Positions 1-7,966 are shown, counted from the stretch's first letter. The stretch is 64,000 nt of DNA from Alphaproteobacteria bacterium UBA6324 (GCA_002439085.1 DJSW01000016.1:81197-145196); one strand, 5' to 3'. Made by a program: numbers and translations. Notes: generated from the letters alone by a model not told the origin.

Positions 1-865
1 TTTTGACGCGGAAATGGGCGAAATCGCCCGTGGATTCTTTGACGAAAAACGCATTGACGCCGAACCGCGCGCGAACAAGGAGCCGGGGGAGTACGCGATG
101 CCGGTCGTCAACGGCAAGCCGTACATCAAAATGAGCTTCGGCGGCACGACCAACGACGTTTTGGCGCTGGCGCACGAATTGGGGCACGGCATCCATTACG
201 AACTGGCGAAAAAACAAGGCGCTCTGGGGACGCAAATGCCTGTCACGATCGAGGAAACGGCGTCGATTTTCGGGGAGATGCTGGCTTTCGACGCGTTGTT
301 GAAACGCGAAAAGGATCCGAAGCAACGCTTCGCCCTGCTGTCGGACAAAATGGGACGCGTCATGCTGACCACGTTCCGGCAGATTTCCCTGCACCACTAT
401 GAGGAAAGCGTTCACAACACCGTGCGCGAAAAGGGGAAAATCTCCGTTCCCGAAATCAATAGGGCGTGGACGGACGCGCAGCACAAAATGACGGGACCCG
501 CCATGATCAACGACGAACGGTCGGCGTCGTGCTGGGCGGATGTGCCGCATTTGTTGAAAACGCCGTTTTATGTTTACGGTTATGCCTACGGGGAGTGTGT
601 GACCTCGTCGCTGTATCAGGTGTACAAGGACGGGACGGTCAAGGATTTTCCGGAAAAATATAAGGAAATGCTGGCCAAAGGATCGACGGAGCGTCCCGAA
701 AAACTGTTAAAACCGTTCGGTTTGAATGCGGCCGAACCCGATTTTTGGAATCGGGGGCTGTCCATGATGAAAGGCTGGGTTGACAAACTGGAACGCCTGA
801 CGCCGGAAATGACGCCGGTCAAAGCCGCCGCCGCGTTGAAACGGGCGAAATCGGCGGGCAGATGA
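1..865 (+). CDS. Oligoendopeptidase F-like M3 metallopeptidase, 3' end only
   Basis: The open frame enters from the left edge of the window, so only the C-terminal 288 or so residues are present. The zinc site of M3 (thimet/PepF) peptidases is visible: HELGHGIH supplies the two His ligands and catalytic Glu, and the third ligand comes from the Glu in EETAS about 25 residues later. M3 enzymes cut short peptides in the cytoplasm. The typical C-terminal helical region with a Tyr/Gly-rich stretch (FYVYGYAYGE) follows. The true start lies outside the window; the ATG at 14 is internal. Oligoendopeptidase F is more likely than oligopeptidase A by motif context, but the subfamily is not certain. Confidence 0.85.
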   Translation, partial: FDAEMGEIARGFFDEKRIDAEPRANKEPGEYAMPVVNGKPYIKMSFGGTTNDVLALAHELGHGIHYELAKKQGALGTQMPVTIEETASIFGEMLAFDALLKREKDPKQRFALLSDKMGRVMLTTFRQISLHHYEESVHNTVREKGKISVPEINRAWTDAQHKMTGPAMINDERSASCWADVPHLLKTPFYVYGYAYGECVTSSLYQVYKDGTVKDFPEKYKEMLAKGSTERPEKLLKPFGLNAAEPDFWNRGLSMMKGWVDKLERLTPEMTPVKAAAALKRAKSAGR

Positions 866-940
866 GCGAAAAACGGACTTTTCCGTTGACTCGCGCGCCG
901 GAAAAAGATATAAACACCTTAATCATAAAAGGTTTTTAAC

Positions 941-1013
941 ACCTTATGCCTCCACGGAGGTTCGTCTGCCGGTGAAGATACGCTCACAGACGCCCTTTTT
1001 GTTTGTATAAGGT
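941..1013 (+). promoter_or_regulatory. Candidate structured 5' leader of ffh
   Basis: Bases 941-949 (ACCTTATGC) pair with 1005-1013 (GTATAAGGT) as a 9-bp helix with one G-U. This closes a multiloop holding two further hairpins: CCTC/GAGG at 949-952/957-960 and CGTCTG/CAGACG at 963-968/987-992, the latter followed by a T-rich run at 996-1004. A weaker hairpin (ACCTT/AAGGT, 916-933) with a T run lies just upstream. The closing strand ends 12 bases before the ffh ATG, near its ribosome binding site, so folding could affect expression. No Rfam family was recognised; this rests on base pairing alone. Confidence 0.35.
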
Positions 1014-1025
1014 TAAGAGGTTTAA

Positions 1026-2417
1026 ATGTTTGATTCTTTGGCGGAAAAATTAGGCGGCGTGTTTGACCGCTTGGCGCATCGGGGGGCTTTGACCGAAGCC
1101 GACGTCGATAACGCCATGCGCGAAATCCGAGTCGCTTTATTGGAGGCGGATGTCGCTCTGCCTGTCGTCAAAGATTTCGTTGCCAAAGTCAGGGATCAGG
1201 CCGTCGGACAGGCGGTGATCAAATCGGTCACGCCGTCGCAGATGGTCGTCAAAATCGTCAATGACGCTTTGGTCGAAATGCTGGGCGGGGAAAACGCCGT
1301 GTTCGACCTGAACGCCGCCGCGCCCGTTCCCGTTTTGATGGTCGGGTTGCAGGGTTCGGGCAAGACGACGACTTCCGCCAAATTGGGGCTGCGTCTGAAA
1401 AAAGAAGGCAAACGCGTTTTGATGGCGTCGCTGGACGTGTACCGTCCCGCCGCGCAGGAACAGCTGGCGCAGTTGGGCAAACAGATCGGCGTTGACGCTT
1501 TGCCGGTCATCATCGGTGAAAAGCCCAAGGCGATCGCGTCCCGCGCGATGACCGAGGGGCGCAAGGGCGGCTACGATGTCGTGATTTTGGACACGGCCGG
1601 CCGTCTGCACATTGATTTGGACATGATGGGCGAAGTCGCCGATATCCGCGCTTCGGTTCAACCGAAGGAAACGTTGCTGGTCGTTGACGCGCTGGCCGGG
1701 CAGGACGCGGTCAATATTGCCCGCGAATTCAACGAAAAAATCGGCGTGACGGGGATTGTTCTGACCCGTATCGACGGCGATTCGCGCGGCGGCGCGGCGT
1801 TGTCCATGCGCGCCGTGACGGGAAAGCCGATTAAGTTTTTGGGCGCCGGCGAAAAGGTCGAGGCGCTGGAACCGTTCCATCCCGACCGCTTGGCCGGCCG
1901 CATTTTGGGAATGGGCGACGTTGTTTCTCTGGTGGAAACGGCGGCGGAAAAAATGGACAAGGACGAGGCGGAACGCGTCGCCAAACGTATGATGGACGGG
2001 CGTTTCGACTTGAACGATATGTTGTCGCAGTTGCGGCAGATGCAGAAAATGGGCGATTTGAAAGGCCTGCTGGGAATGTTGCCCGGCATGGGCAAGTTCA
2101 AAGCGCAGATCGACGCGGCCAAAATCGACGACAAAATCTTTAAACGGCAAGAGGCGATCATTCTTTCCATGACGCCTTATGAACGCCGTAATCCGGACAT
2201 CATCAAAGCGTCGCGCAAAAAGCGCATCGCGGCGGGGTGCGGTTTGTCCGTGCAGGACGTCAACAAATTGTTGAAGCAGTACGAACAGATCGCCGAAGTG
2301 ATGAAAAAGATGAAAAAAATGGGAAAGCGGGGTCTGTTCGGCGGTCTGCCCGGCGGATTCGGCGGCGGTTTCGGCGGAATGGGGGGATTCCCTCCGTTCG
2401 GCGGATTTCCGTCATAA
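1026..2417 (+). CDS. ffh: Signal recognition particle protein Ffh
   Basis: SRP54 GTPase that binds 4.5S RNA and signal sequences of nascent inner-membrane proteins and docks with FtsY. At 463 aa it has the family's normal length. The N domain (about 1-85) is followed by the G domain with P-loop GLQGSGKTT (107-115) and DTAGR (190-194). The Met-rich M domain (about 330-430) carries clusters such as MLPGMGKF and MKKMKKMGK. The tail is a Gly/Phe-rich stretch (about 436-463), longer than usual but seen in many Ffh proteins. The ATG at 1026 follows AAGAGG. It heads the cluster with rpsP, rimM, trmD and rplS, 39 bp before rpsP. Confidence 0.97.
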   Translation: MFDSLAEKLGGVFDRLAHRGALTEADVDNAMREIRVALLEADVALPVVKDFVAKVRDQAVGQAVIKSVTPSQMVVKIVNDALVEMLGGENAVFDLNAAAPVPVLMVGLQGSGKTTTSAKLGLRLKKEGKRVLMASLDVYRPAAQEQLAQLGKQIGVDALPVIIGEKPKAIASRAMTEGRKGGYDVVILDTAGRLHIDLDMMGEVADIRASVQPKETLLVVDALAGQDAVNIAREFNEKIGVTGIVLTRIDGDSRGGAALSMRAVTGKPIKFLGAGEKVEALEPFHPDRLAGRILGMGDVVSLVETAAEKMDKDEAERVAKRMMDGRFDLNDMLSQLRQMQKMGDLKGLLGMLPGMGKFKAQIDAAKIDDKIFKRQEAIILSMTPYERRNPDIIKASRKKRIAAGCGLSVQDVNKLLKQYEQIAEVMKKMKKMGKRGLFGGLPGGFGGGFGGMGGFPPFGGFPS

Positions 2418-2456
2418 ATCGCAGACGTAACAAGATTAAAGTGAGGTAATTAAACT

Positions 2457-2834
2457 ATGTCAGTTCGTATCAGACTCGCCCGCGGCGGATCGAAAAGCGC
2501 GCCTTTTCATAAAATCGTCGTGGCCGACCAGCGTTGCCCGCGCGACGGCCGTTTCATTGAACGCGTCGGTTCTTACAACCCGTTGTTGCCGGCGGATCAC
2601 GCCGAACGCGTCGTCGTCAAGGCCGACCGTGTAAAATATTGGCTGGGCGTCGGGGCTCAACCGACGGAACGCGTCGCGAAATTGCTGTCCAAATTGGGAC
2701 TGTGCGCCGCGCCCGTCATCAACGACCGCCCGCAGAAATCCGCGCCGAAAGCGAAAGCTCAGGAACGCGCCAAAGCCAAAGCTGAAGCTGCCGCCGCGGC
2801 CGCCGAAGCCGCTGCCGCGCCCGCTGAAGCCTAA
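2457..2834 (+). CDS. rpsP: 30S ribosomal protein S16
   Basis: Small-subunit protein needed for 30S assembly. The first 80 residues match bS16: SVRIRLARGGSKSAPFHKIV, then RDGRFIERVGSYNP. The remaining 40 or so residues are a Lys/Ala-rich extension (AKAKAEAAAAAAEAA...), common in alphaproteobacterial S16 and presumably disordered. AGTGAGG lies upstream of the ATG. It is followed 25 bp later by rimM, the usual S16-RimM-TrmD-L19 order. Confidence 0.97.
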   Translation: MSVRIRLARGGSKSAPFHKIVVADQRCPRDGRFIERVGSYNPLLPADHAERVVVKADRVKYWLGVGAQPTERVAKLLSKLGLCAAPVINDRPQKSAPKAKAQERAKAKAEAAAAAAEAAAAPAEA

Positions 2835-2859
2835 TTCCTGACACGGGAAGACGACGACA

Positions 2860-3393
2860 ATGACAAATTCCGCTGAACGTCAAAACATGGTTTGCGTGGG
2901 CGTCATCACGACGGTTCACGGCGTCCGCGGAAACGTCAAAGTCAAAAGCTTCACGCGCAAGGCGAGCGATTTCGCGACTTTCGGGACGTTGTACGATGCG
3001 ACCGGCAAACGTTCTTTCAATGTCAAAATCGTCGGGGAAAGCAAGGGGATTTTCCTTGTCGCCATCGACGGGCTGACGGACAGGACGGCGGCCGAAGCGC
3101 TGCGCGGAACGGAACTGTACGTTCCCCGCGAAAAACTGCCCGAAACGGACGCCGACGAATTTTACTATGTCGATTTGATCGGCATGACGGCCAAAACGCC
3201 GGACGGTGAAATTCTGGGCGAAATCAAAGGGGTGTACAACTTCGGCGCGGGGGATATGCTGGAAATCGACGGAATCGACGATTTCGTTTCCTTTTCCGAA
3301 CAAAACGTTCCCGCCGTCGATTTGAAATCCCGCGTCGCGACGATCCGCCTGCCGCAAAGCGTTGAAGCGAAACCCGAAAAGCCGGAGCCGTAA
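2860..3393 (+). CDS. rimM: 16S rRNA processing protein RimM
   Basis: Assembly factor for the 30S head that works with S19. It has the N-terminal RimM beta-barrel (VGVITTVHGVRGNVKVKSFT, about 12-31) and a C-terminal PRC-like barrel (EFYYVDLIGM ... LGEIKGVYNFGAGDMLEID). The 177 aa length is typical. Its stop (3391-3393) lies one base before the trmD ATG, so the two are probably translationally coupled. Confidence 0.96.
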   Translation: MTNSAERQNMVCVGVITTVHGVRGNVKVKSFTRKASDFATFGTLYDATGKRSFNVKIVGESKGIFLVAIDGLTDRTAAEALRGTELYVPREKLPETDADEFYYVDLIGMTAKTPDGEILGEIKGVYNFGAGDMLEIDGIDDFVSFSEQNVPAVDLKSRVATIRLPQSVEAKPEKPEP

Positions 3394-3394
3394 G

Positions 3395-4105
3395 ATGTCT
3401 TTTTTTACGGCGAACGTGCTGACCGTTTTTCCCGAAATGTTTCCCGGATATCTGGGGTGTTCATTGGCGGGAAAGGCTCTGGACGAAGGGAAATGGACGC
3501 TGAACGTGACGAACATTCGCGATTTCGCGACGGATCGGCACAAAACGGTGGACGACACCCCCTTTGGCGGCGGAGCCGGAATGGTCATGCGCCCCGATGT
3601 GTTGGGCAGAGCCGTGGAGGCGGTTCATCACGCGGGAACGCGTTTGATCTATTTTTCACCGCGCGGTGCGAAAGTGACGCAGCAAACGGTGGAACAGCTG
3701 GCAAGCGAGGGAGAGGCGACTTTTCTTTGCGGCCGGTTCGAGGGAATAGACGAACGCGTGTTGGAAGCCTATCCGTTTGAAGAAGTCAGCTTGGGCGACT
3801 TCGTTCTTTCGGGCGGGGAACCGGCGGCCTTGGCGGTGTTGGACGCGATCGTGCGTTTGCTGCCGGGGGTCATGGGATGTCGCGCTTCCTTGGACGAGGA
3901 AAGTTTCAGCAACGGTTTGCTGGAATACCCGCAATACACGCGTCCGGTCGAATGGAACGGACGCACCGTGCCGGAGGTTCTGAATTCTGGACATCACGGA
4001 CGGATTGCCGCTTGGCGATTGGCGCAAGCGGAAGAGTTAACCAAACGGCGGCGACCGGATTTGTGGAAAGCTTATCTGGAAACCGCGAAAAAGCGAGAGG
4101 ATTAA
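3395..4105 (+). CDS. trmD: tRNA (guanine-N1)-methyltransferase TrmD
   Basis: SPOUT-class enzyme that makes m1G37 in tRNA with S-adenosylmethionine, preventing +1 frameshifts. It has FTANVLTVFPEMFPGYLG at the N terminus, the DDTPFGGGAGMVM substrate loop, FLCGRFEGIDERV, and the SAM-binding trefoil knot SLGDFVLSGGEPA. The start at 3395 is preferred over the upstream in-frame ATG at 3362 because it follows the rimM stop directly and gives the standard N terminus and 236 aa. rplS starts 4 bp after its stop. Confidence 0.96.
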   Translation: MSFFTANVLTVFPEMFPGYLGCSLAGKALDEGKWTLNVTNIRDFATDRHKTVDDTPFGGGAGMVMRPDVLGRAVEAVHHAGTRLIYFSPRGAKVTQQTVEQLASEGEATFLCGRFEGIDERVLEAYPFEEVSLGDFVLSGGEPAALAVLDAIVRLLPGVMGCRASLDEESFSNGLLEYPQYTRPVEWNGRTVPEVLNSGHHGRIAAWRLAQAEELTKRRRPDLWKAYLETAKKRED

Positions 4106-4109
4106 AATT

Positions 4110-4478
4110 ATGGATTTGATCAAAACGCTCGAAAAAGAGCAGATGGAAAAACTGACGAAGAAAGAAGGTTTTCCCGAATTTAAAGCCGGCGACACGCTGC
4201 GCGTTCACGCGAAAGTGGTCGAAGGCGACCGCGAACGTATTCAGGTGTTTGAAGGCGTTTGCATTGCCCGCAAAAACGACGGTCTGAACTCGACGTTCAC
4301 CGTTCGCAAAATTTCTTTCGGCGAAGGCGTCGAACGCGTGTTCCCCGTCTATTCCCCGAACGTTGCCAAAGTGGAAGTTTCCCGCCGCGGTAAAGTCCGT
4401 CGCGCCAAGTTGTATTACCTCCGCAACCTGCGCGGCAAAGCCGCCCGTATCGCCGAAGTCAACGATACGGCGAAGTAA
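4110..4478 (+). CDS. rplS: 50S ribosomal protein L19
   Basis: bL19 at the 30S-50S interface. The 122 aa sequence has the classic features: an N-terminal helix, FKAGDTLRVHAKVVEGDRER, QVFEGVCIARKN, the FTVRKISFGEGVERVFPVYSP block and the RRGKVRRAKLYYLRNLRGKAARI tail. It is the last gene of the S16-RimM-TrmD-L19 group, starts 4 bp after trmD, and is followed by hairpins that look like a terminator. Confidence 0.97.
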   Translation: MDLIKTLEKEQMEKLTKKEGFPEFKAGDTLRVHAKVVEGDRERIQVFEGVCIARKNDGLNSTFTVRKISFGEGVERVFPVYSPNVAKVEVSRRGKVRRAKLYYLRNLRGKAARIAEVNDTAK

Positions 4479-4505
4479 TTTTCCGTTGCCTCTGGCTTTT
4501 GGAAG

Positions 4506-4590
4506 GGAAGCGGGTTTGACGCCCGTCTTCCTTTCCGCAGGGCGCGAAAATTTTCCCGACGCCTTTTCGATCAAAGGCGGGCGGGCTTTT
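4506..4590 (+). terminator. Probable terminator hairpins after rplS
   Basis: Two hairpins in tandem: GGAAGCGGG (4506-4514) pairs with CCCG-t-CTTCC (4522-4531), and GCCTTT (4561-4566) pairs with AAAGGC (4573-4578) with flanking CCCG/CGGG (4555-4558/4582-4585). The second is followed by CTTTT (4586-4590). It lies between rplS and asd, where an operon end is expected. Confidence 0.55.
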
Positions 4591-4619
4591 ATTGTTTATT
4601 TCATACTGGAGAACGCACA

Positions 4620-5642
4620 ATGGTAAAAGTGGCTGTCGTCGGCGCGACGGGGAACGTCGGGCGCGAAATGTTGCAAACGCTGGCGCAAAGGAATTTTCCG
4701 GCCGACGAAGTGTTCGCGGTCGCGTCCGCCAGATCCGCGGGCAAAGAGGTTTCTTTCGGCGATGACGCCGTTTTGAAAGTCCGCGATCTGGACAAATTCG
4801 ATTTCAAGGGCATCGACATCGCGCTGATGAGCGCGGGGGCTTCCGTTTCCGAAAAATACGCGCCGAAAATCGCGGCAGCGGGCTGCGTCGTCATCGACAA
4901 TTCGTCGCAATGGCGCATGGATCCCGACGTGCCGTTGGTCGTTCCCGAAGTCAATCCCGAAGCGATCGCCGATTATAAAAAGAAAAACATCATCGCGAAT
5001 CCGAACTGTTCGACGATTCAGATGGTCGTTCCGTTGGCCGCGCTGCACAAAGCTTTTCACGTCAAACGCGTCGTCGTGACGACTTACCAGTCCGTTTCCG
5101 GCGCGGGCAAAGCGGCGATGGACGAATTGTTCGACCAGACCAAAGGCATTTATTGGGGCGAGGAGCTGTCCAAAACGCAGAACAAATTCCCCAAACAGAT
5201 CGCTTTCAACGTCATTCCGCACATCGACGTGTTTTTGGACGACGGTTCGACCAAGGAAGAATGGAAAATGACGGTCGAAACGAAAAAGATCGTCGATCCG
5301 AAAATCAAGGTTCACGCCAACTGCGCGCGCGTTCCCGTTTTCGTCGGCCACGCGGAATACGTCAACATCGAAACCGAAAAGGAAATTTCGGACAAGGACG
5401 CGACGTTCATTTTGAAAAAGACCCCCGGCGTGACGGTTTTGGACACGCGCGAGGCGGGCGGCTATCCCACGCAGGCGGAAGTCGCGGGCGAAGACGATGT
5501 TTTCGTGTCGCGCATCCGTTCCGACGCGACGGTCGATAACGGTCTGAGCTTTTGGTGCGTTGCGGACAACCTGCGCAAAGGCGCGGCGTTGAATGCCGTT
5601 CAGATCGCCGAAGTGCTGGTTCGCGATTACCTGAATAAATAA
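4620..5642 (+). CDS. asd: Aspartate-semialdehyde dehydrogenase
   Basis: Makes L-aspartate 4-semialdehyde from aspartyl phosphate with NADPH, feeding Lys/diaminopimelate, Thr and Met synthesis. The N-terminal Rossmann motif is VGATGNVGREML (7-18). The catalytic Cys is in NPNCSTIQMV (Cys130), and the QSVSGAGKAAMDEL substrate region follows. The 340 aa length fits the Gram-negative/cyanobacterial type. The ATG follows GGAGAACGCACA. It appears to stand alone, with terminators on both sides. Confidence 0.96.
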   Translation: MVKVAVVGATGNVGREMLQTLAQRNFPADEVFAVASARSAGKEVSFGDDAVLKVRDLDKFDFKGIDIALMSAGASVSEKYAPKIAAAGCVVIDNSSQWRMDPDVPLVVPEVNPEAIADYKKKNIIANPNCSTIQMVVPLAALHKAFHVKRVVVTTYQSVSGAGKAAMDELFDQTKGIYWGEELSKTQNKFPKQIAFNVIPHIDVFLDDGSTKEEWKMTVETKKIVDPKIKVHANCARVPVFVGHAEYVNIETEKEISDKDATFILKKTPGVTVLDTREAGGYPTQAEVAGEDDVFVSRIRSDATVDNGLSFWCVADNLRKGAALNAVQIAEVLVRDYLNK

Positions 5643-5667
5643 GTTTTTGAAACGGAAATTTTAATAC

Positions 5668-5697
5668 AAAAAAGCTCCCCGATCGGGGAGCTTTTTT
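5668..5697. terminator. Rho-independent terminator after asd
   Basis: A perfect inverted repeat: six A, GCTCCCC (5674-5680), GATC loop, GGGGAGC (5685-5691), six T. The symmetry means it could stop transcription from either side. Confidence 0.9.
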
Positions 5698-5709
5698 GTA
5701 TAGAAAAAC

Positions 5710-5738
5710 TTGTTTTTAATCGTTTCTCCCTATATACT
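5710..5738 (+). promoter_or_regulatory. Sigma70-like promoter reading into an RNA-like region
   Basis: TTGTTT (5710-5715) and TATACT (5733-5738) are separated by exactly 17 bp, close to the -35/-10 consensus. No convincing protein gene follows until 6041, which points to a non-coding transcript starting near 5745. Confidence 0.55.
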
Positions 5739-5741
5739 GAT

Positions 5742-6017
5742 AAAGGTTTGTTTTAAAAACAAACAAGTGCCTTAGCGGGCGCGGAGTCCTAGAAAAACTC
5801 TTTCAGCTATACCGGTGCAGATATGCGCCGTCACCGTTTTGCGTATGCGCAAATGCGGAAAAATATCCCCAACTTTTGTTTCTTGGTTGGGGAGCTTTTG
5901 ACGTATGTCCAGAACGCGCCCCGTCCATATTTTGGAAAAACGAAAGCGTTTAAAGGTCAAAAGGATCAAGTATAGCTGATTTTTTCTACTCCCCGACCGC
6001 TTTCGGCGGTCATTTTT
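5742..6017 (+). ncRNA. Candidate non-coding RNA, copy A of a repeated element
   Basis: This stretch lies between a good promoter (5710-5738) and a terminator (5995-6017). Its core (5781-5923) is clearly homologous to the minus strand at 25486-25630. Conserved blocks, in order, are GCGGAG-YCYTAGAA, CTCT, ACCGGTGCAG-n-n-ATGCGCCGT, ATATCCCC...GGGGAG and TTTGACGTATGTnCAGAA-nGCCCCG. GGTGCA-GATA-TGCGCC (5814-5829) is a 6-bp hairpin whose loop is GAGA in copy B. TCCCCAAC pairs across a loop with GTTGGGGA (5876-5893). The pairing is kept while loop bases change, as in a structured RNA. The 65-residue reverse ORF inside it is not supported. I do not recognise the family. Confidence 0.55.
5995..6017 (+). 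terminator. Terminator ending the candidate RNA
   Basis: GACCGC (5995-6000) pairs with GCGGTC (6006-6011) around a 5-base loop and is followed by ATTTTTG. It separates the RNA-like region from the Cys-rich gene at 6041. Confidence 0.7.
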
Positions 6018-6040
6018 GTGCCTGAAAAAAGAGGGGAGCT

Positions 6041-6940
6041 ATGAAGAAAATCTTTTTATTTTTATGCGCTGTTTTTATGGCGGCGCCGATTGCCGCATTG
6101 GCGGAAACGTGCGAATGGGAACATTGTACAGACTGTTCCGGTGTCTTCTCTTGTTCTGCATGTGAAGACGGATATGTATTAAACCATATAAACAGTAACT
6201 GTTATAAAATAACACCAATAGAGCATTGCGCTGACTACTTCTATTATAAGAATGAAGTGCAGTGTCAGAAATGTGAAAACGGTTGGATTGGAACAAGTTA
6301 TTACAACACAAAAGTATGCAACAAAAATACAGTAGAACATTGCAATGCAAAAAACGAGACAGATATAAGAAAAGAACAAGAAACCGGTCTTAAACAGTGT
6401 AGTCAATGCGAAGGGGGATACGGGCTTTATAAACAAGAGGGCAAAGATACGCAATGTGTTCCGTGCGAAGATAAAAATGCCCGGACGTGTTTTACACCCG
6501 ATAATAGTGACTGGTGTAAATACGGGTATTCGTTAGGCGATGATGCGCAAGGATCCGGCAACCGGTATTGTTTTAAAAATATCGCCAACTGTGCAGAATA
6601 CAAAGGTGTAATGAATACAAGCGGTTGGTGTTCCAAATGCCAAGACGGCTATACGTTGAGTGCCGACAAAACATCGTGTGTAAAGGGAACGCTCTGCCCT
6701 GAAAACGCCACTTGTTCGGGCGAAAACGTCACCTGCAACAGCGGTTACGGGCTGCAAAACGGGACGTGCGTTAAAATCACCTGTCCCGCGAATTGTTCCG
6801 CGTGTTCGTCCGCGACAACCTGTACGACGTGCGCCGCGGGTTACAGCCTGATCGGCGGCGAATGCGTCGAAGGAACCGTCGCGCAATGTCCGTCGGATTC
6901 GACAATGTCGTCGGACGGTTGTTGCTGTATTCCGAAATAA
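6041..6940 (+). CDS. Secreted Cys-rich repeat protein
   Basis: A 299 aa protein with a clear signal peptide (MKKIFLFLCAVFMAAPIAALA, cleavage near 21-22), so it is exported. The mature part is built from CxxC units resembling the Cys-rich modules of eukaryotic furin/EGF-like and protozoan surface proteins, such as CSQCEGGYGL, CSKCQDGYTL and CTTCAAGYSL, each followed by a Gly-Tyr turn. It ends in DGCCCIPK. The same module and the CCC ending recur in the genes at 6952 and 12166, so this is a local paralogous family. GGGGAG precedes the ATG. No enzyme motif is visible; adhesion or host-surface interaction is only a guess. Confidence 0.75.
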   Translation: MKKIFLFLCAVFMAAPIAALAETCEWEHCTDCSGVFSCSACEDGYVLNHINSNCYKITPIEHCADYFYYKNEVQCQKCENGWIGTSYYNTKVCNKNTVEHCNAKNETDIRKEQETGLKQCSQCEGGYGLYKQEGKDTQCVPCEDKNARTCFTPDNSDWCKYGYSLGDDAQGSGNRYCFKNIANCAEYKGVMNTSGWCSKCQDGYTLSADKTSCVKGTLCPENATCSGENVTCNSGYGLQNGTCVKITCPANCSACSSATTCTTCAAGYSLIGGECVEGTVAQCPSDSTMSSDGCCCIPK

Positions 6941-6951
6941 AGGGGGCGGCG

Positions 6952-7380
6952 ATGAAAAACTTTTTGATTTTCATTTTATGCTTGAACTGCGGTTTGTTTT
7001 TCGCAATCCGCGGGGCGGACGCCAAAGCGCGGAAGCTGGGACGTACCAAGGAGTATTCGGCCATGAACGGACAAAAGTTCGGCGAAATGGGGCTGCGCGT
7101 CTGCGCGGGCGAATGCTTGAAATGTTCAAACGGGGTATGCGAAATCTGTCCGGCGGGGTTGAAACCGAACGGCTCGGATTGCGTGAATTACTGCAAGGAC
7201 GTTGTGTGCAAAACGGGGAACATGGCGCAGGAAAGCGGGGGAAAATGCTGTTGCGTGGCGTTGACGTGTCCGTCCGGTCAGCGGCTTCGGGGTGGCTGGT
7301 GCGAAGACGCCTGCGCCGATGTCGTGTGCTTTTCCGGCAACAAAAAGGTCGCCAAAGGCAACAAGTGTTGTTGCGAATAA
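6952..7380 (+). CDS. Secreted Cys-rich protein, short paralogue
   Basis: A 142 aa protein starting 11 bp after the 6041 gene, with AGGGGG before the ATG, so probably co-transcribed with it. A hydrophobic N terminus (about 3-22) is a signal peptide. The rest holds Cys clusters of the same style (CAGECLKCSNGVCEIC, KCCCVALTCPSGQRL) and ends in KCCCE, the CCC ending of its neighbours. A longer in-frame version from 6793 overlaps the upstream gene and would bury the signal peptide, so 6952 is chosen. Function unknown. Confidence 0.7.
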   Translation: MKNFLIFILCLNCGLFFAIRGADAKARKLGRTKEYSAMNGQKFGEMGLRVCAGECLKCSNGVCEICPAGLKPNGSDCVNYCKDVVCKTGNMAQESGGKCCCVALTCPSGQRLRGGWCEDACADVVCFSGNKKVAKGNKCCCE

Positions 7381-7492
7381 CAGGCGGAATTGAAAAACGC
7401 GGGCTTTTGTCAAAAACCGCTTTTTATCGTCAAATTCCGTTTCGTAACAGCATGGACGGCCGCGTTACCGGACGAATTTTTTTGTCTTCGGC

Positions 7493-7846
7493 GTGCGGGC
7501 GGACATCAAAATCGCTTTGTCGAAGAAGCCTTGTGTGATTTTGGATGTGCGGTCTTCGGTGGAAATAGATCATAAAAACGGCCGGTATGACGATTTGTCG
7601 AACTTGTCGCCGGAAAGCCAGAAAATTGACGATTTTCAGCCGTTGTCAAAAGCCGCCAACGATGCCAAACGTCAGCATTGCAAAGAATGTGTCCGGACGG
7701 GAAAACGTTATGACGCGCGGCGGCTGGGATATAAAGAGGGGTTCGTCGTCGGCGACGAAAACACAACCGTGTGCCACGGGTGTTACTGGTTCGATCCGAA
7801 ACGGTTCAATCAGCTGATTTCAAAAGATTTTATCAAGCAAAAATAG
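7493..7846 (+). pseudogene. HNH restriction endonuclease remnant (IceA/NlaIII-like C-terminal part)
   Basis: The frame encodes a convincing C-terminal domain: EIDHKNGRYDD, then DDFQPLSKAANDAKRQ, two CxxC pairs (CKEC and CHGC) and GCYWFDPKRF. This matches, from memory of the family, the HNH nuclease part of IceA/NlaIII-type restriction enzymes. The only start is a GTG at 7493 without a ribosome binding site, and the N-terminal half is missing. The bases before it read through other frames without a clear gene. No cognate methyltransferase is nearby. It is most likely a decayed remnant; a small functional nuclease cannot be excluded. Confidence 0.6.
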
Positions 7847-7966
7847 CGCATGGAAAAAGCGGGACGCCGCTTTCGGTCTGACGGGTGAACGGTTTTTTTT
7901 GGGTTTACACATATCCGTTTCACCGATAGAGTATTTTATACGGCCGAAAGAAGGGGGAGGGCTTTC

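Noticed and set aside
866..1025. SRP (4.5S) RNA gene upstream of ffh
   Set aside because: The conserved GGAAGCAGCCAAGG-type core of SRP RNA is absent.
5772..5969. 65-codon minus-strand ORF
   Set aside because: It overlaps the RNA-like element; the homologous copy at 25.5 kb does not keep the same protein ends, while base pairing is kept.
5742..6017. tmRNA, 6S RNA or RNase P RNA
   Set aside because: No tRNA-like T arm or tag reading frame, no 6S-like central bubble that I can see, and no RNase P signature blocks.
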